From the NCBI GenBank assembly GCA_963677655.1, contig OY782088.1: a stretch of 64,000 nt of DNA; one strand, written 5' to 3'. The translations under genes and the position numbers were made by a program. Every line of letters starts with the position of its first letter. The first letter of the stretch is position 1. The notes under the pieces are model-generated. The model worked only from the letters and a program-made list of their open reading frames with translations, was not told where the DNA came from and ran no database searches. This document shows positions 38,869-47,579 of this stretch, one piece after another. This DNA is from Saccharicrinis sp963677655. GTDB lineage: Bacteria; Bacteroidota; Bacteroidia; Bacteroidales; Marinilabiliaceae.

Positions 38869-39867
38869 TTATTTAGTTAAGGATAGCATTATAGACTTGC
38901 CTTTCTTTTTAGCTACAATCCCTTGAGTTTCTTTCAAAATATGTAACAATTCGTCAATTGACTCATATTGCAAAACTCCAGAAAAACGAATCGAATCAAC
39001 AGAAGGCTCTGTTTCAATAGTTACATCATAGAAACGTTCAAATTTTCTTGTTAAAGAAGATAATTTCTCATTTTTAAATATGAGTTTACCTTCTTTCCAT
39101 CCTATAAACAAGTCGTTACTGGAAATTTTCGCTCTATTCCAGGCATTAGTCTTTCTATTTAAAGAAACTACATCTCCAGCCTTTAACTTATATTCTTCAT
39201 CATTATAATTCATATCAACTATCCCCTCCATTAAGCAGGTTTCAACAAAAGGTTCATCATTGTATGCTTTAACATTAAATTTTGTTCCTGTCGCTCTTAC
39301 CGAAACATCACCTGCATTTACATAAAAAGGATGGTTTTTATCTGATTCCACCTCAAAAAAAGCTTCTCCTGATAGATAAATATTTCTAGATGCTTTGTTG
39401 AAATCCTTATAGTAAGTTAAAGTAGTTTCTGAATTGATCCACACTTTAGATCCATCCGGTAAAGTTACCTCAGCATTTTCACCGGAGGCACAAGATATAG
39501 TAACAGGACTTGTTTGATTACTTGATTGAAGCCCTAATTCATATGCAGCATAACCAATAGAAAAAACAATGATAACCGCAGCTGCAATTTTAGTTAAAAC
39601 TCTTAATGAAAAAGATTTGCTCTTCGTGCGATTAGAATCGTTTTCACTAAGCACTCGCTTTTTAAATTTATAAAAGGCATATTTAGAATCAAATTTATAT
39701 TGTTCTTTATTTTCACCATTCCATAACTGCTCTAAATTATACTTATACTCTCTTAATTCCTCAGACTTTTCAAGTAGCTCATTAAGCTTACATTCATTCT
39801 CATAGCTCAATTCCCCGCTTAAATAATCAAAAATTAATTGATCTATGTGTGTTGGTATTTTATGCAT
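38869..39867 (-). CDS. FecR-family anti-sigma factor
   Basis: 332 residues with one transmembrane helix (about 88-108, VLTKIAAAVIIVFSIGYAAY). The cytoplasmic N-terminal part (LIFDYLSGELSYENECKLNE) would hold the sigma factor. The periplasmic FecR domain shows ENAEVTLPDGSKVWINSETT, GEAFFEVESDKNHPFYVNAG and VRATGTKFNVKAYND. A C-terminal STN-contacting domain of the DUF4974 type ends the protein (KLIFKNEKLSSLTRKFERFY; SIDELLHILKETQ). It lies 140 bp after the sigma gene. In this system type the loaded SusC transducer contacts FecR and the sigma factor is released. Confidence 0.94.
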   Translation of the reverse strand: MHKIPTHIDQLIFDYLSGELSYENECKLNELLEKSEELREYKYNLEQLWNGENKEQYKFDSKYAFYKFKKRVLSENDSNRTKSKSFSLRVLTKIAAAVIIVFSIGYAAYELGLQSSNQTSPVTISCASGENAEVTLPDGSKVWINSETTLTYYKDFNKASRNIYLSGEAFFEVESDKNHPFYVNAGDVSVRATGTKFNVKAYNDEPFVETCLMEGIVDMNYNDEEYKLKAGDVVSLNRKTNAWNRAKISSNDLFIGWKEGKLIFKNEKLSSLTRKFERFYDVTIETEPSVDSIRFSGVLQYESIDELLHILKETQGIVAKKKGKSIMLSLTK

Positions 39868-40007
39868 TGTTGTTGTTATTTATCTATATGATGCATTCGG
39901 TTAAAAAAACCCTGTACTATTTTTAGATTATTTTTACATTTTTTTACACTGTACGGCAAACCAATTACTATTCACCTAAATAACAATTGTTTATAATATT
40001 ATATTTT

Positions 40008-40562
40008 TTATAATACTCCTAAAAGAAAAGTAATAATAAAGGAAGGTAAAATGAATTTTAAATCATTTTTGAGATGTTTTGTTGCATTAGTCATATGCAT
40101 CTCCACTGTTTTTATTGAGAGATTTAGATCTTCAGCAATTTCAGCATTCTTTTTGTTCTCAAAACGTTTCATCCGAAAAACTTTTTGTTGCTGCTCCGGT
40201 AACTTTGAAATTGCATTCTCCAAATGGTCTGCCAGCTCTTGAAGCATCATGGCATCTAACGCATCCTTTGATGAAGATTTATTTGTATCTAATAATGAAA
40301 AATCATAATCATTGACAGTTGGATGACTTTCTTTACTCCTTAAAAAATATAAACAATTGTTGTGTACTGACTTAAAAAGATAACCTTTAATATTTGAAAC
40401 ATTTATGAGTTTTTCTTTTGATTCCCAAATTTTATAAAAGGTCTCAGACACGATATCCTCTGCCAAGTTTTTACTGTTTACAAACCTGTTTGCATAAACG
40501 CATAAATCTGCATAATGCATTTTATATAAATCCTCAAATAAAGAAATATCCAGGTGGTCCAT
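40008..40562 (-). CDS. ECF RNA polymerase sigma factor
   Basis: 184 residues. Region 2 includes LFEDLYKMHYADLCVYANRF, AEDIVSETFYKIWE and NIKGYLFKSVHNNCLYFLRS. Region 4 has ISKLPEQQQKVFRMKRFENK and AEDLNLSIKTVEMHMTNATK. It is of the FecI-like type common in Bacteroidota PULs. It heads PUL 3, with a -7 box 32 bp upstream. Its target should be the susC3 promoter between 38696 and 38868. The C-terminus ends with a hydrophobic tail (ILPSFIITFLLGVL), which is common in this subgroup. Confidence 0.95.
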   Translation of the reverse strand: MDHLDISLFEDLYKMHYADLCVYANRFVNSKNLAEDIVSETFYKIWESKEKLINVSNIKGYLFKSVHNNCLYFLRSKESHPTVNDYDFSLLDTNKSSSKDALDAMMLQELADHLENAISKLPEQQQKVFRMKRFENKKNAEIAEDLNLSIKTVEMHMTNATKHLKNDLKFILPSFIITFLLGVL

Positions 40563-40593
40563 TCAGAAGTAGATTTCTTTTTTAACAGTTATA

Positions 40594-40601
40594 CAAATAT
40601 A
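40594..40601 (-). promoter_or_regulatory. -7 box of the ECF sigma gene
   Basis: TATATTTG on the minus strand is a perfect TAnnTTTG. It gives a start about 25 nt before the ATG at 40562. No clear -33 TTTG was found. It lies directly behind the terminator of the arabinose operon. Confidence 0.5.
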
Positions 40602-40610
40602 TAAAATAAT

Positions 40611-40639
40611 AAAGCCGATTAGAAAAATCTAACCGGCTT
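40611..40639 (-). terminator. Terminator of the arabinose operon
   Basis: AAGCCG-A-TTAGA pairs with TCTAA-C-CGGCTT around a 4-nt loop, with one internal mismatch. On the minus strand it is followed by a T-rich run. It lies 27 bp after the tkt stop. Confidence 0.85.
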
Positions 40640-40666
40640 CAGTCCTAAAATAATTAACTAATTAAA

Positions 40667-42727
40667 CTAACTAAGCAATTTTGTTACTTGCTCATATACA
40701 TTATCAGCTGTAAAGCCAAATTTTTCATCTAATACAGTATATGGACCTGAGAATCCAAAATGATCTAATCCCCAAACAGTACCATTTGCACCTACTAAAC
40801 CTTCAAGTGTTACAGGTAAACCTGCAGTCATACCAAAACGAGGAACATCAACTGGTAATACTTCAGTTTGGTAAGCTTCATCCTGGTTGCGGAAAACACC
40901 TTCTGAAATAACTGATACAATCTGAACTTTTAATCCTTTTTCAGCTCTAAGCTTTTCAGCACCAGCAACTAAAGTTGCAACCTCAGAACCACTAGCTAAA
41001 AGAACAATATCCGGAGTACCTGCATCCTTTTCTACAATATAAGCTCCTTTTTTAGCTTTTAACGCTTGCTCATAATTACTTCCTGGAAGATTCTTAATAT
41101 TTTGACGAGAAAGAATTAATGCAGATGGAGTTTTAGTATTCTCTATTGCCATTTGCCAAGCTACTGTTGTTTCTTCAGCATCTGCAGGACGAAGTACTAA
41201 CATTGAGTTATCACCATGGTGATTTTTCAATTTCTCCATTAAACGAATTTGTGCTTCCTGTTCTATAGGTTGGTGAGTTGGTCCATCCTCTCCTACACGG
41301 AAAGCATCATGAGTCCAAACATATTTTACAGGTAGTTGCTGTAATGCTGCTAAACGAGCAGCAGGCTTCATGTAATCAGAGAATACAAAGAAAGTACCTA
41401 CTACAGGAATTACTCCTCCGTGAAGAGCCATACCATTCGCAATTGTAGCCATTGTTAACTCAGCTACACCTGACTGTAAGAATTGACCAGAGAAATCACC
41501 TTTTGAAAAAGCTTTAGTTTTCTTTAAGAAACCATCTGTTTTATCAGAGTTTGCTAAATCGGCAGAAGAAACAATCATGTTTTCAACCTGCTCTGCAAAT
41601 ACACCTAATACAGTTGCTGAAGCAGCACGTGTTGCAGATCCAGCTTTTTGCTCTATAGCACTATAATCTAATTCAGGAGCTACTCCTGAGAAGAATTTAG
41701 TAAATTTAGCTGCTAATTCAGGATTTGCTTTTTCCCACTCAGCCTGCTCAGCTTTTTTAGCTGCTACATAATCAGCTTTTTTAGCTTGAGCTTCTGCATA
41801 TAATTCAGCTACATCATCAAAAACAACAAATGGGTTTTCAGCATCTCCACCTAAAGCTTGAATAGTGCTATTAAAACAAGCACCTGCAGCTGACAAAGGT
41901 TGTCCGTGAGTAGAAACTTGTTTTTCAAAAGATGAACCATCAGCCTTAACCGCACCTTTACCCATAATTGTTTTACCAATAATTAAGAAAGGTTTTTCTG
42001 TTTCAGCTTTTGCTGCATCTAATGCTTTACGGATTTCATCAGCGTTATTACCATCAATGGTCATAACTGCCCATCCCCAAGCTTCATATTTTTTAGCAGT
42101 ATCTTCAACTGTTACTGCATCTGTTTTAGTAGATAACTGGATATCATTTGAATCGTAGAACATGATAAGGTTATTCAAACCTAAATATCCAGCAATACGA
42201 CCAGCTCCCTGAGAAATCTCTTCCTGCACACCACCATCAGAAATGAAAGTATAAATATCGTGAGACATCCAATCTCCAAATCTTTCTTTTAAAAACTTCT
42301 CAGTAATAGCAGCACCAACAGCCATTGCATGACCTTGTCCTAATGGACCAGAAGTATTTTCAACACCTCTTGCAAAATCAACCTCTGGGTGTCCTGGAGT
42401 TGGGCTATCCCATTGACGAAATTTAGAAACTTCATCCATACTGTAAGTACCTGTCAAAGCCAATTGAGCATAAAGCATTGGTGACATGTGACCCGGATCT
42501 AAAAAGAAACGGTCTCTGTTTACCCAAGTTCTATCTTTTGGATCATAGTTAAGATACTCAGAGTAAAGAATATTAATGAAATCAGCTCCTCCCATGGCTC
42601 CACCCGGGTGTCCTGAATTTGCTTTTTCAACCATTGCAGCTGCTAATATTCTAATATTATCTGCTGCTCTATCTGTAACACTAATAGATGCCATAGCAAC
42701 GTCTTCGTTTTCTTTATTATTTAACAT
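40667..42727 (-). CDS. tkt: Transketolase
   Basis: 686 residues, thiamine diphosphate enzyme of the non-oxidative pentose phosphate pathway. N-terminal ThDP region: NSGHPGGAMGGADFINILYS, GPLGQGHAMAVG and SDGGVQEEISQGAG...LGLNNLIMFYDSND. The usual GDG is SDG here, with Asp and the trailing Asn-Asn kept. Middle domain: TFFVFSDYMKPAARLAALQQ and THDAFRVGEDGPTHQPIEQE. The C-terminal domain carries GSEVATLVAGAEKLRAEKG and FGMTAGLPVTLEGLVG. Only 2 bp separate it from rpiB. In this operon it disposes of the xylulose-5-phosphate made by AraD. A second, housekeeping copy is probably elsewhere. Confidence 0.96.
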   Translation of the reverse strand: MLNNKENEDVAMASISVTDRAADNIRILAAAMVEKANSGHPGGAMGGADFINILYSEYLNYDPKDRTWVNRDRFFLDPGHMSPMLYAQLALTGTYSMDEVSKFRQWDSPTPGHPEVDFARGVENTSGPLGQGHAMAVGAAITEKFLKERFGDWMSHDIYTFISDGGVQEEISQGAGRIAGYLGLNNLIMFYDSNDIQLSTKTDAVTVEDTAKKYEAWGWAVMTIDGNNADEIRKALDAAKAETEKPFLIIGKTIMGKGAVKADGSSFEKQVSTHGQPLSAAGACFNSTIQALGGDAENPFVVFDDVAELYAEAQAKKADYVAAKKAEQAEWEKANPELAAKFTKFFSGVAPELDYSAIEQKAGSATRAASATVLGVFAEQVENMIVSSADLANSDKTDGFLKKTKAFSKGDFSGQFLQSGVAELTMATIANGMALHGGVIPVVGTFFVFSDYMKPAARLAALQQLPVKYVWTHDAFRVGEDGPTHQPIEQEAQIRLMEKLKNHHGDNSMLVLRPADAEETTVAWQMAIENTKTPSALILSRQNIKNLPGSNYEQALKAKKGAYIVEKDAGTPDIVLLASGSEVATLVAGAEKLRAEKGLKVQIVSVISEGVFRNQDEAYQTEVLPVDVPRFGMTAGLPVTLEGLVGANGTVWGLDHFGFSGPYTVLDEKFGFTADNVYEQVTKLLS

Positions 42728-42729
42728 TA

Positions 42730-43161
42730 TTATTTTTTTTCAATTTTTTCAATACGTTTTTGATGTCTTCCACCTTCGAATTCTGTAGCAAGAAAAACAT
42801 CAACAATTTTATATGCTTCGCTTTCTTCTATAAAGCGAGCCGGAATAGTACAAATGTTCGCATCATTATGTTGGCGAGCTAATTCTGCTATTTCTGGTTT
42901 CCAGCAATACGCAGATCTTACTTCTTCATGGCGATTAAGTGTAATATTTATTCCATTACCACTTCCACAAAATGCCATACCAACTTTTAGTTCTTTATTT
43001 TTTATTGCTGATGCCAATTGGTGTGCATAGTCAGCATAATCACAACTTTCAGGAGAGTATGTTCCAAAGTCTTTAGTTTCATATCCTTTAGACTTCAAAT
43101 ACTCTATAACCTTTAATTTAAGGTCGTATCCAGCATGATCAGACGCAAATCCAATAATCAT
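42730..43161 (-). CDS. rpiB: Ribose-5-phosphate isomerase B
   Basis: The start at 43161 (MIIGFASDHAGYDLKLKVIE) is chosen because family members begin with this strand. The frame stays open upstream to 43212 but those 17 residues are not family-like. 143 residues, normal length. Motifs: GFASDHAG, SCDYADYAHQLA, MAFCGSGNGINITLNRHEEV (the active-site Cys/anion loop), ARQHNDANICTIPARF. It interconverts ribose- and ribulose-5-phosphate and is tightly linked to tkt. Confidence 0.95.
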   Translation of the reverse strand: MIIGFASDHAGYDLKLKVIEYLKSKGYETKDFGTYSPESCDYADYAHQLASAIKNKELKVGMAFCGSGNGINITLNRHEEVRSAYCWKPEIAELARQHNDANICTIPARFIEESEAYKIVDVFLATEFEGGRHQKRIEKIEKK

Positions 43162-43326
43162 TATAAATGTTTTTCTGAGGATAAGATGGGAAGATCCTAT
43201 TGATCTCCCCAAAAATTATAACATGAAACTGGCATAGCCAGAGCAAATAAATGGGCAAAATAAAAGCCTGATTACTATCAGCATAGCTTACCCTTATTCT
43301 CTTATCTTTAACAGATAAAAAAACAA

Positions 43327-44964
43327 CTACAATTCTTTTTCAGTGAAAGCACCTAGTTTAAGATACTTCTCGTATATAGCTTTATAAGCTTCAGCATTAG
43401 AAGCAATCGGATCATATTCTTTTTCAAATCCTTGACCCATTGCTTTTTGAGCCTCTGCAATATTTTTATGAGCACCAGATACAACAGCAGCAAACATTGC
43501 AGCACCTAATGCAACACTTTGTTCTGAACGTGCAACCTTAATAGGCATGTTTAATACGTCAGCTAATGTTTGCATTACAAAATCTGATTTTTTAGCAACA
43601 CCACCAATAGCAACAACCTGATCAACTTTTACTCCGTTATCAAGGAAACGTTGAACAATAGCTTTAGAACCAAACGCAGTAGCTTCAACTAAAGCACGGA
43701 AAATACGAGGTGCAGATGAACCTAAGTTTAATCCTGTAATAGTTCCTTTAACGTTTTGAGTCGCATCAGGAGTTCTACGTCCGTTTAACCAATCAGTAGC
43801 TAAAATAGTTGATTCCTCAACCGGAATTTTAATAGCTTCATCTGATAGTGCAGGAATGATTTTATCTTCGATTGCTTTAGCCTGATCTTTATCGTCGATA
43901 AATTGTAATGGCCAAGCTAATACATTTTTAAACCAGGCATATACATCACCAAAGGCAGACTGACCAGCTTCTAAACCAACCATTCCCGGGATTACAGAAC
44001 CATCAACCTGACCACAAATACCAGGTATTAATTTATCACCTAATTGTTCTTCAGGTGATACCATAATATCACATGTTGAAGTACCCATAATACGAACAAA
44101 TGTATTTGCTTCGATTTCAGCACCTACAGCACCCATGTGCGCATCAAAAGCACTTACACCAATTACAACATCTGTTGAAAGACCTAGTTTTTCAGCCCAC
44201 TCAGGAGTTAATGTTCCAAAAGCTTCATCACTAGTATATGTATCTTCAAATAAGTTTTCGCGCATTCCTTTTAATTCAGGACCAAGCTCTACTAAAAACT
44301 CTTCCGGTGGAAGACCATTCCAGTCTGTATGCCATAGTGCTTTATGTCCTGCAGCACAACGACTTCTCTTTACTTCTTTAAGTCCTGTTTTACCAGTTAA
44401 TACTGCTGGCAACCAGTCACAATACTCAATCCATGAAACAGTAGCAGCTTTTACAGCATCATCTTTACGTAAAGTATGAAGCACTTTAGCCCATACCCAC
44501 TCTGAAGAGTAAATACCACCTTCATATTTTGTAAAATCTACATCCCATTTACGAGCCAATTCGTTTATTTCGTCTGCCTCTTTAACAGCAGTGTGGTCTT
44601 TCCATAAAATAAACATTGCATTTGGGTTTTCTTCAAACTCAGGCAGCATTGCTAATGGAGTACCATTTGCATCAGTTAAAGCAGGAGTACTACCTGTTGT
44701 ATCAAATGAAATACCAACTACATTTTCAGCTACTGAAGCATCACACTTACCTAACGCTTCGGTAATAGTAGCTTCCATTACTTCCAAATAATCTTTTGGA
44801 TGTTGACGGTATTGATTTTGCGCGGGAACACAATATTTACCCTCCATCCAACGTGGATAATATTTTACTGAAGAAGCCATTTCTTCTCCTGTATTTACAT
44901 CAACGATTAAAGCTCTTGCTGAGTCAGAACCATAATCTAATCCAATTACATATTGTTTTTTCAT
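43327..44964 (-). CDS. araB: Ribulokinase
   Basis: 545 residues, FGGY kinase phosphorylating L-ribulose. N-terminal GLDYGSDSARALIVDVNTGE is the ATPase phosphate loop. GISFDTTGSTPALTDANGTP and LPEFEENPNAMFILWKDHTA belong to the sugar domain. IEYCDWLPAVLTG and RCAAGHKALWHTDWNGLPPE are ribulokinase-specific. C-terminal IMGTSTCDIMVSPEE, GLEAGQSAFGDVYAWF and AIGGVAKKSDFVMQTLADVL complete the fold. It sits between araD and rpiB, with a 170-bp gap holding two hairpins before it and 165 bp after it. Confidence 0.97.
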   Translation of the reverse strand: MKKQYVIGLDYGSDSARALIVDVNTGEEMASSVKYYPRWMEGKYCVPAQNQYRQHPKDYLEVMEATITEALGKCDASVAENVVGISFDTTGSTPALTDANGTPLAMLPEFEENPNAMFILWKDHTAVKEADEINELARKWDVDFTKYEGGIYSSEWVWAKVLHTLRKDDAVKAATVSWIEYCDWLPAVLTGKTGLKEVKRSRCAAGHKALWHTDWNGLPPEEFLVELGPELKGMRENLFEDTYTSDEAFGTLTPEWAEKLGLSTDVVIGVSAFDAHMGAVGAEIEANTFVRIMGTSTCDIMVSPEEQLGDKLIPGICGQVDGSVIPGMVGLEAGQSAFGDVYAWFKNVLAWPLQFIDDKDQAKAIEDKIIPALSDEAIKIPVEESTILATDWLNGRRTPDATQNVKGTITGLNLGSSAPRIFRALVEATAFGSKAIVQRFLDNGVKVDQVVAIGGVAKKSDFVMQTLADVLNMPIKVARSEQSVALGAAMFAAVVSGAHKNIAEAQKAMGQGFEKEYDPIASNAEAYKAIYEKYLKLGAFTEKEL

Positions 44965-45031
44965 CGATTTATCTTTGTCAAGAAGTAATATATATCCTTA
45001 ATAATTCAAAGGATTCTTATATAATAATAAT

Positions 45032-45062
45032 TTGCCTTTTAAGAGAATGAAGTAAAAGGCAA
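45032..45062 (-). terminator. Second hairpin in the araD-araB gap
   Basis: TTGCCTTTT (45032-45040) pairs with AAAAGGCAA (45054-45062). On the minus strand it is followed by an A/T run ATTATTATTAT. Together with the hairpin at 45091-45122 it makes the araD-araB junction the strongest potential stop inside the operon. Confidence 0.6.
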
Positions 45063-45090
45063 TAAAGAGACTTTTTTCATTGATTTATAA

Positions 45091-45122
45091 GGGATTTTCT
45101 AATCAATAAATTAGAAAATCCC
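45091..45122 (-). terminator. Perfect 13-bp hairpin just after araD
   Basis: GGGATTTTCTAAT (45091-45103) pairs perfectly with ATTAGAAAATCCC (45110-45122), 6-nt loop. On the minus strand TTATAAATC follows. It lies 15 bp after the araD stop and is probably an internal terminator/attenuator. Confidence 0.7.
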
Positions 45123-45137
45123 ATCCCTATTCATCAA

Positions 45138-45827
45138 TTATTTACCTTGTCCATAATAAGCATTTGCTCCGTGTTTACGGTTAAAATGCTTCTCTGTAAG
45201 GTGATTATTCATATCTGCATTTGGATTTACCTGAAATGCAATAAAATCCATTTTTGCAATTTGCTCTAACACAACTGCATTGTGTACTGCATCATCGGCA
45301 TTTTTACCCCATGAAAATGGTCCATGATTTTTAACTATCACACCAGGAACATGTGAAGGATTGCGACCTTCAAATGCCTCAATAATTACAGTACCTGTAT
45401 CTTTTTCATATTCACCAGCTATTTCTTGCTCTGTCATTGACCTTGTGCAAGGAACATCTCCGTAAAAATAATCAGCTTGTGTTGTTCCTAAAATTGGAAT
45501 ATCTTTTCCTGCTTGTGCCCAAGCAGTTGCATAAGTAGAGTGTGTATGTACAACCCCTCCAATTTCAGGAAATGCTTTATATAATTCAAGGTGTGTAGGT
45601 GTATCTGACGAAGGTTTTAAATCTCCGTCTACTACATTACCTTCTAAATCTACTACAACCATATCTGAAGCTTTCATAACATCGTATTCAACTCCACTAG
45701 GTTTTATAACTACTAAACCTTTTTCTTTGTCAATAGCACTTACATTTCCCCATGTAAAAATAACCAGTCCGTGCTTTACTAAATCAAGGTTTGCCTTAAA
45801 TACTTTTTCTTTTAATTCTTCTAACAT
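45138..45827 (-). CDS. araD: L-ribulose-5-phosphate 4-epimerase
   Basis: 229 residues, class II aldolase fold, Zn-dependent. Motifs: LVIFTWGNVSAIDKEKGLVV, IKPSGVEYD, SSDTPTHLELYKAFPEIGGV, the metal His pair in VVHTHSTYATAWAQAG, DYFYGDVPCTRSM and the third His region in VIVKNHGPFSWGKNADDAVH. Produces D-xylulose-5-phosphate. It lies 10 bp after the symporter gene, so translationally close. Confidence 0.97.
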   Translation of the reverse strand: MLEELKEKVFKANLDLVKHGLVIFTWGNVSAIDKEKGLVVIKPSGVEYDVMKASDMVVVDLEGNVVDGDLKPSSDTPTHLELYKAFPEIGGVVHTHSTYATAWAQAGKDIPILGTTQADYFYGDVPCTRSMTEQEIAGEYEKDTGTVIIEAFEGRNPSHVPGVIVKNHGPFSWGKNADDAVHNAVVLEQIAKMDFIAFQVNPNADMNNHLTEKHFNRKHGANAYYGQGK

Positions 45828-45837
45828 AACTAATTAA

Positions 45838-47517
45838 TTACCAGAAATAAACATAAAATGAAATAGTAAGTGCAAGAATAATTACAGAGTTGACAACATC
45901 CCACATATTCCAACTTGCTCTCGTTGCAGCACGTTGTTCCGGAGTAGATGTACCAAATACCAATCCCTGTATTTTCTCTGCACTTGGTGCTTTTGTATTT
46001 AAACTTACAATAACAACAACAGCTATACATACTAATAGCATATAACCACAGAAGAATAACCAGTTTGTATCAAAGAACACAGCTTTAAATATACTATCTC
46101 CCGCATCTGGAACAGAATTGTAAAATACTTTAGCTCCTAAGCGAGTAACACCAATAATAAATCCTGACATTAGTCCCCAATATCCACCTTTAGCAGTAGC
46201 TCTTTTCCATGTAATACCCATTAAGAAAGCAGCTGCAATACCAGGAGCTAAAACAGACTGTACATCCTGTAAATATTCATACAATACATCACCAATACTT
46301 CTCATGATTGGAATCCAAAGAATACCCAATGTTACAATTACTACAGTTGCAATCTGTCCAATTTTCACTAATTGCTTTTCTGGAGTTTCCGGCTTAAATC
46401 TCTTATAGAAGTCAATTGTAAATAACATCGCTGAAGAGTTAAATAAAGAAGCTAATGAACTCATTAACGCAGCTAAAATACCGCAAACAACAAGACCTTT
46501 AACACCTGCAGGTAATAACTGAGCAACTAATGAAGGAAACGCAGCATCTGCACTAGGTAAAACATAAAGCTCTCCGTTTAACATTACATCTCCTTTAGCA
46601 CTCATTGCATAAGCAATCATACCTGGAATTAAGAAAAGGAATACTGGTAATAATTTTAAGTAAGCACCAAAGATAGTACCTCTACGTGCATGAGTTTCAT
46701 TTTTACCTGAAAGAACCCTTTGTACAATAAACTGGTCAGTACACCAATACCAGAAACCGATAACTGCAGATCCTATTAACGCACCTAACCATGGAAAATC
46801 AGGGTCTCCATTATCACGAATTAAGTTAATCATACTATCACCATACTCATTAACTTTTGTAGCACCACAAATTTCAAGTACATTTTCCCAGCCACCTACA
46901 GCTTTTAAACCAAGTACTAAGATAATAAGAGAACCTCCTAATAGAATTGGTGTTTGCAAAACCGATGTATAAAGTACCGATTTCATACCACCAAAGATTG
47001 TATATACAGCTGTTAGCAATACAAGTCCAATTGCAGAAATCCAGAAGAAATCAATTCCCCAAAGTTCTTCAATTCCAAAAACCTGTTGAAATACCAAACC
47101 ACCGGCATAAACTGTAACAGCAACTTTTGTCAATACATAACTTACTAATGAAATAAGTGAAAGAACAGTTCTTGATTCTTTATTATAACGTCTTTCTAGG
47201 AACTCAGGCATTGTTAATACCATACTTCGAGAATAGAATGGTACAAATACCCAACCTAAAATAAGAATCATCCACCCTTGTATTTCCCAATGGGCCATTG
47301 CCATACCACTTGAGGCACCAGCTCCAGCTAATCCAATAAGGTGTTCAGAACCAATATTTGAAGCAAATATAGATGCTCCAATTGCAATCCAGGAAGCATC
47401 ACGCCCCCCTAAAAAGTAATCTTCAGAGTCATTGTTTTTTTGACTAACTACCCAAATAACAATAGCAATCAACATAACAAAGAATACTCCAATAACAATC
47501 CAATCGTATGTAGTCAT
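45838..47517 (-). CDS. Sodium/solute symporter (SSS family), probable L-arabinose importer
   Basis: 559 residues with about 14 membrane helices. It starts DWIVIGVFFVMLIAIVIWVV, then has the SSS signature region EDYFLGGRDASWIAIGASIF, NIGSEHLIGLAGAGASSGMA, AVYTIFGGMKSVLYTSVLQT and IGFWYWCTDQFIVQRVLSGK. SLASLFNSSAMLFTIDFYKR is the conserved helix 8 region with the Na+ site. SGLT-like sugar symporters of Bacteroidota share these parts. Its place between araA and araD makes L-arabinose the likely substrate (the AraT role). Confidence 0.92.
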   Translation of the reverse strand: MTTYDWIVIGVFFVMLIAIVIWVVSQKNNDSEDYFLGGRDASWIAIGASIFASNIGSEHLIGLAGAGASSGMAMAHWEIQGWMILILGWVFVPFYSRSMVLTMPEFLERRYNKESRTVLSLISLVSYVLTKVAVTVYAGGLVFQQVFGIEELWGIDFFWISAIGLVLLTAVYTIFGGMKSVLYTSVLQTPILLGGSLIILVLGLKAVGGWENVLEICGATKVNEYGDSMINLIRDNGDPDFPWLGALIGSAVIGFWYWCTDQFIVQRVLSGKNETHARRGTIFGAYLKLLPVFLFLIPGMIAYAMSAKGDVMLNGELYVLPSADAAFPSLVAQLLPAGVKGLVVCGILAALMSSLASLFNSSAMLFTIDFYKRFKPETPEKQLVKIGQIATVVIVTLGILWIPIMRSIGDVLYEYLQDVQSVLAPGIAAAFLMGITWKRATAKGGYWGLMSGFIIGVTRLGAKVFYNSVPDAGDSIFKAVFFDTNWLFFCGYMLLVCIAVVVIVSLNTKAPSAEKIQGLVFGTSTPEQRAATRASWNMWDVVNSVIILALTISFYVYFW

Positions 47518-47540
47518 TTTTTTAATGTTAAATTAACAAA

Positions 47541-47565
47541 GTGGCGTATTATTTTCATACGCCAC
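47541..47565 (-). terminator. Hairpin between araA and the symporter gene
   Basis: GTGGCGTAT (47541-47549) pairs perfectly with ATACGCCAC (47557-47565), 7-nt loop, followed on the minus strand by TTTGTTAATTTAAC. It may act as a weak terminator that keeps araA message more abundant, or as an mRNA-stabilising 3' end. Confidence 0.6.
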
Positions 47566-47579
47566 CAGTTATATAGTTA

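Noticed and set aside
43213..43326. Short palindromes (CTGGC-ATA-GCCAG and a CTGAT/ATCAG pair) between araB and rpiB
   Set aside because: Stems of five base pairs are expected by chance; no T-tract.
44135..44479. 114-codon plus-strand frame inside araB
   Set aside because: Antisense shadow of a well-supported ribulokinase.
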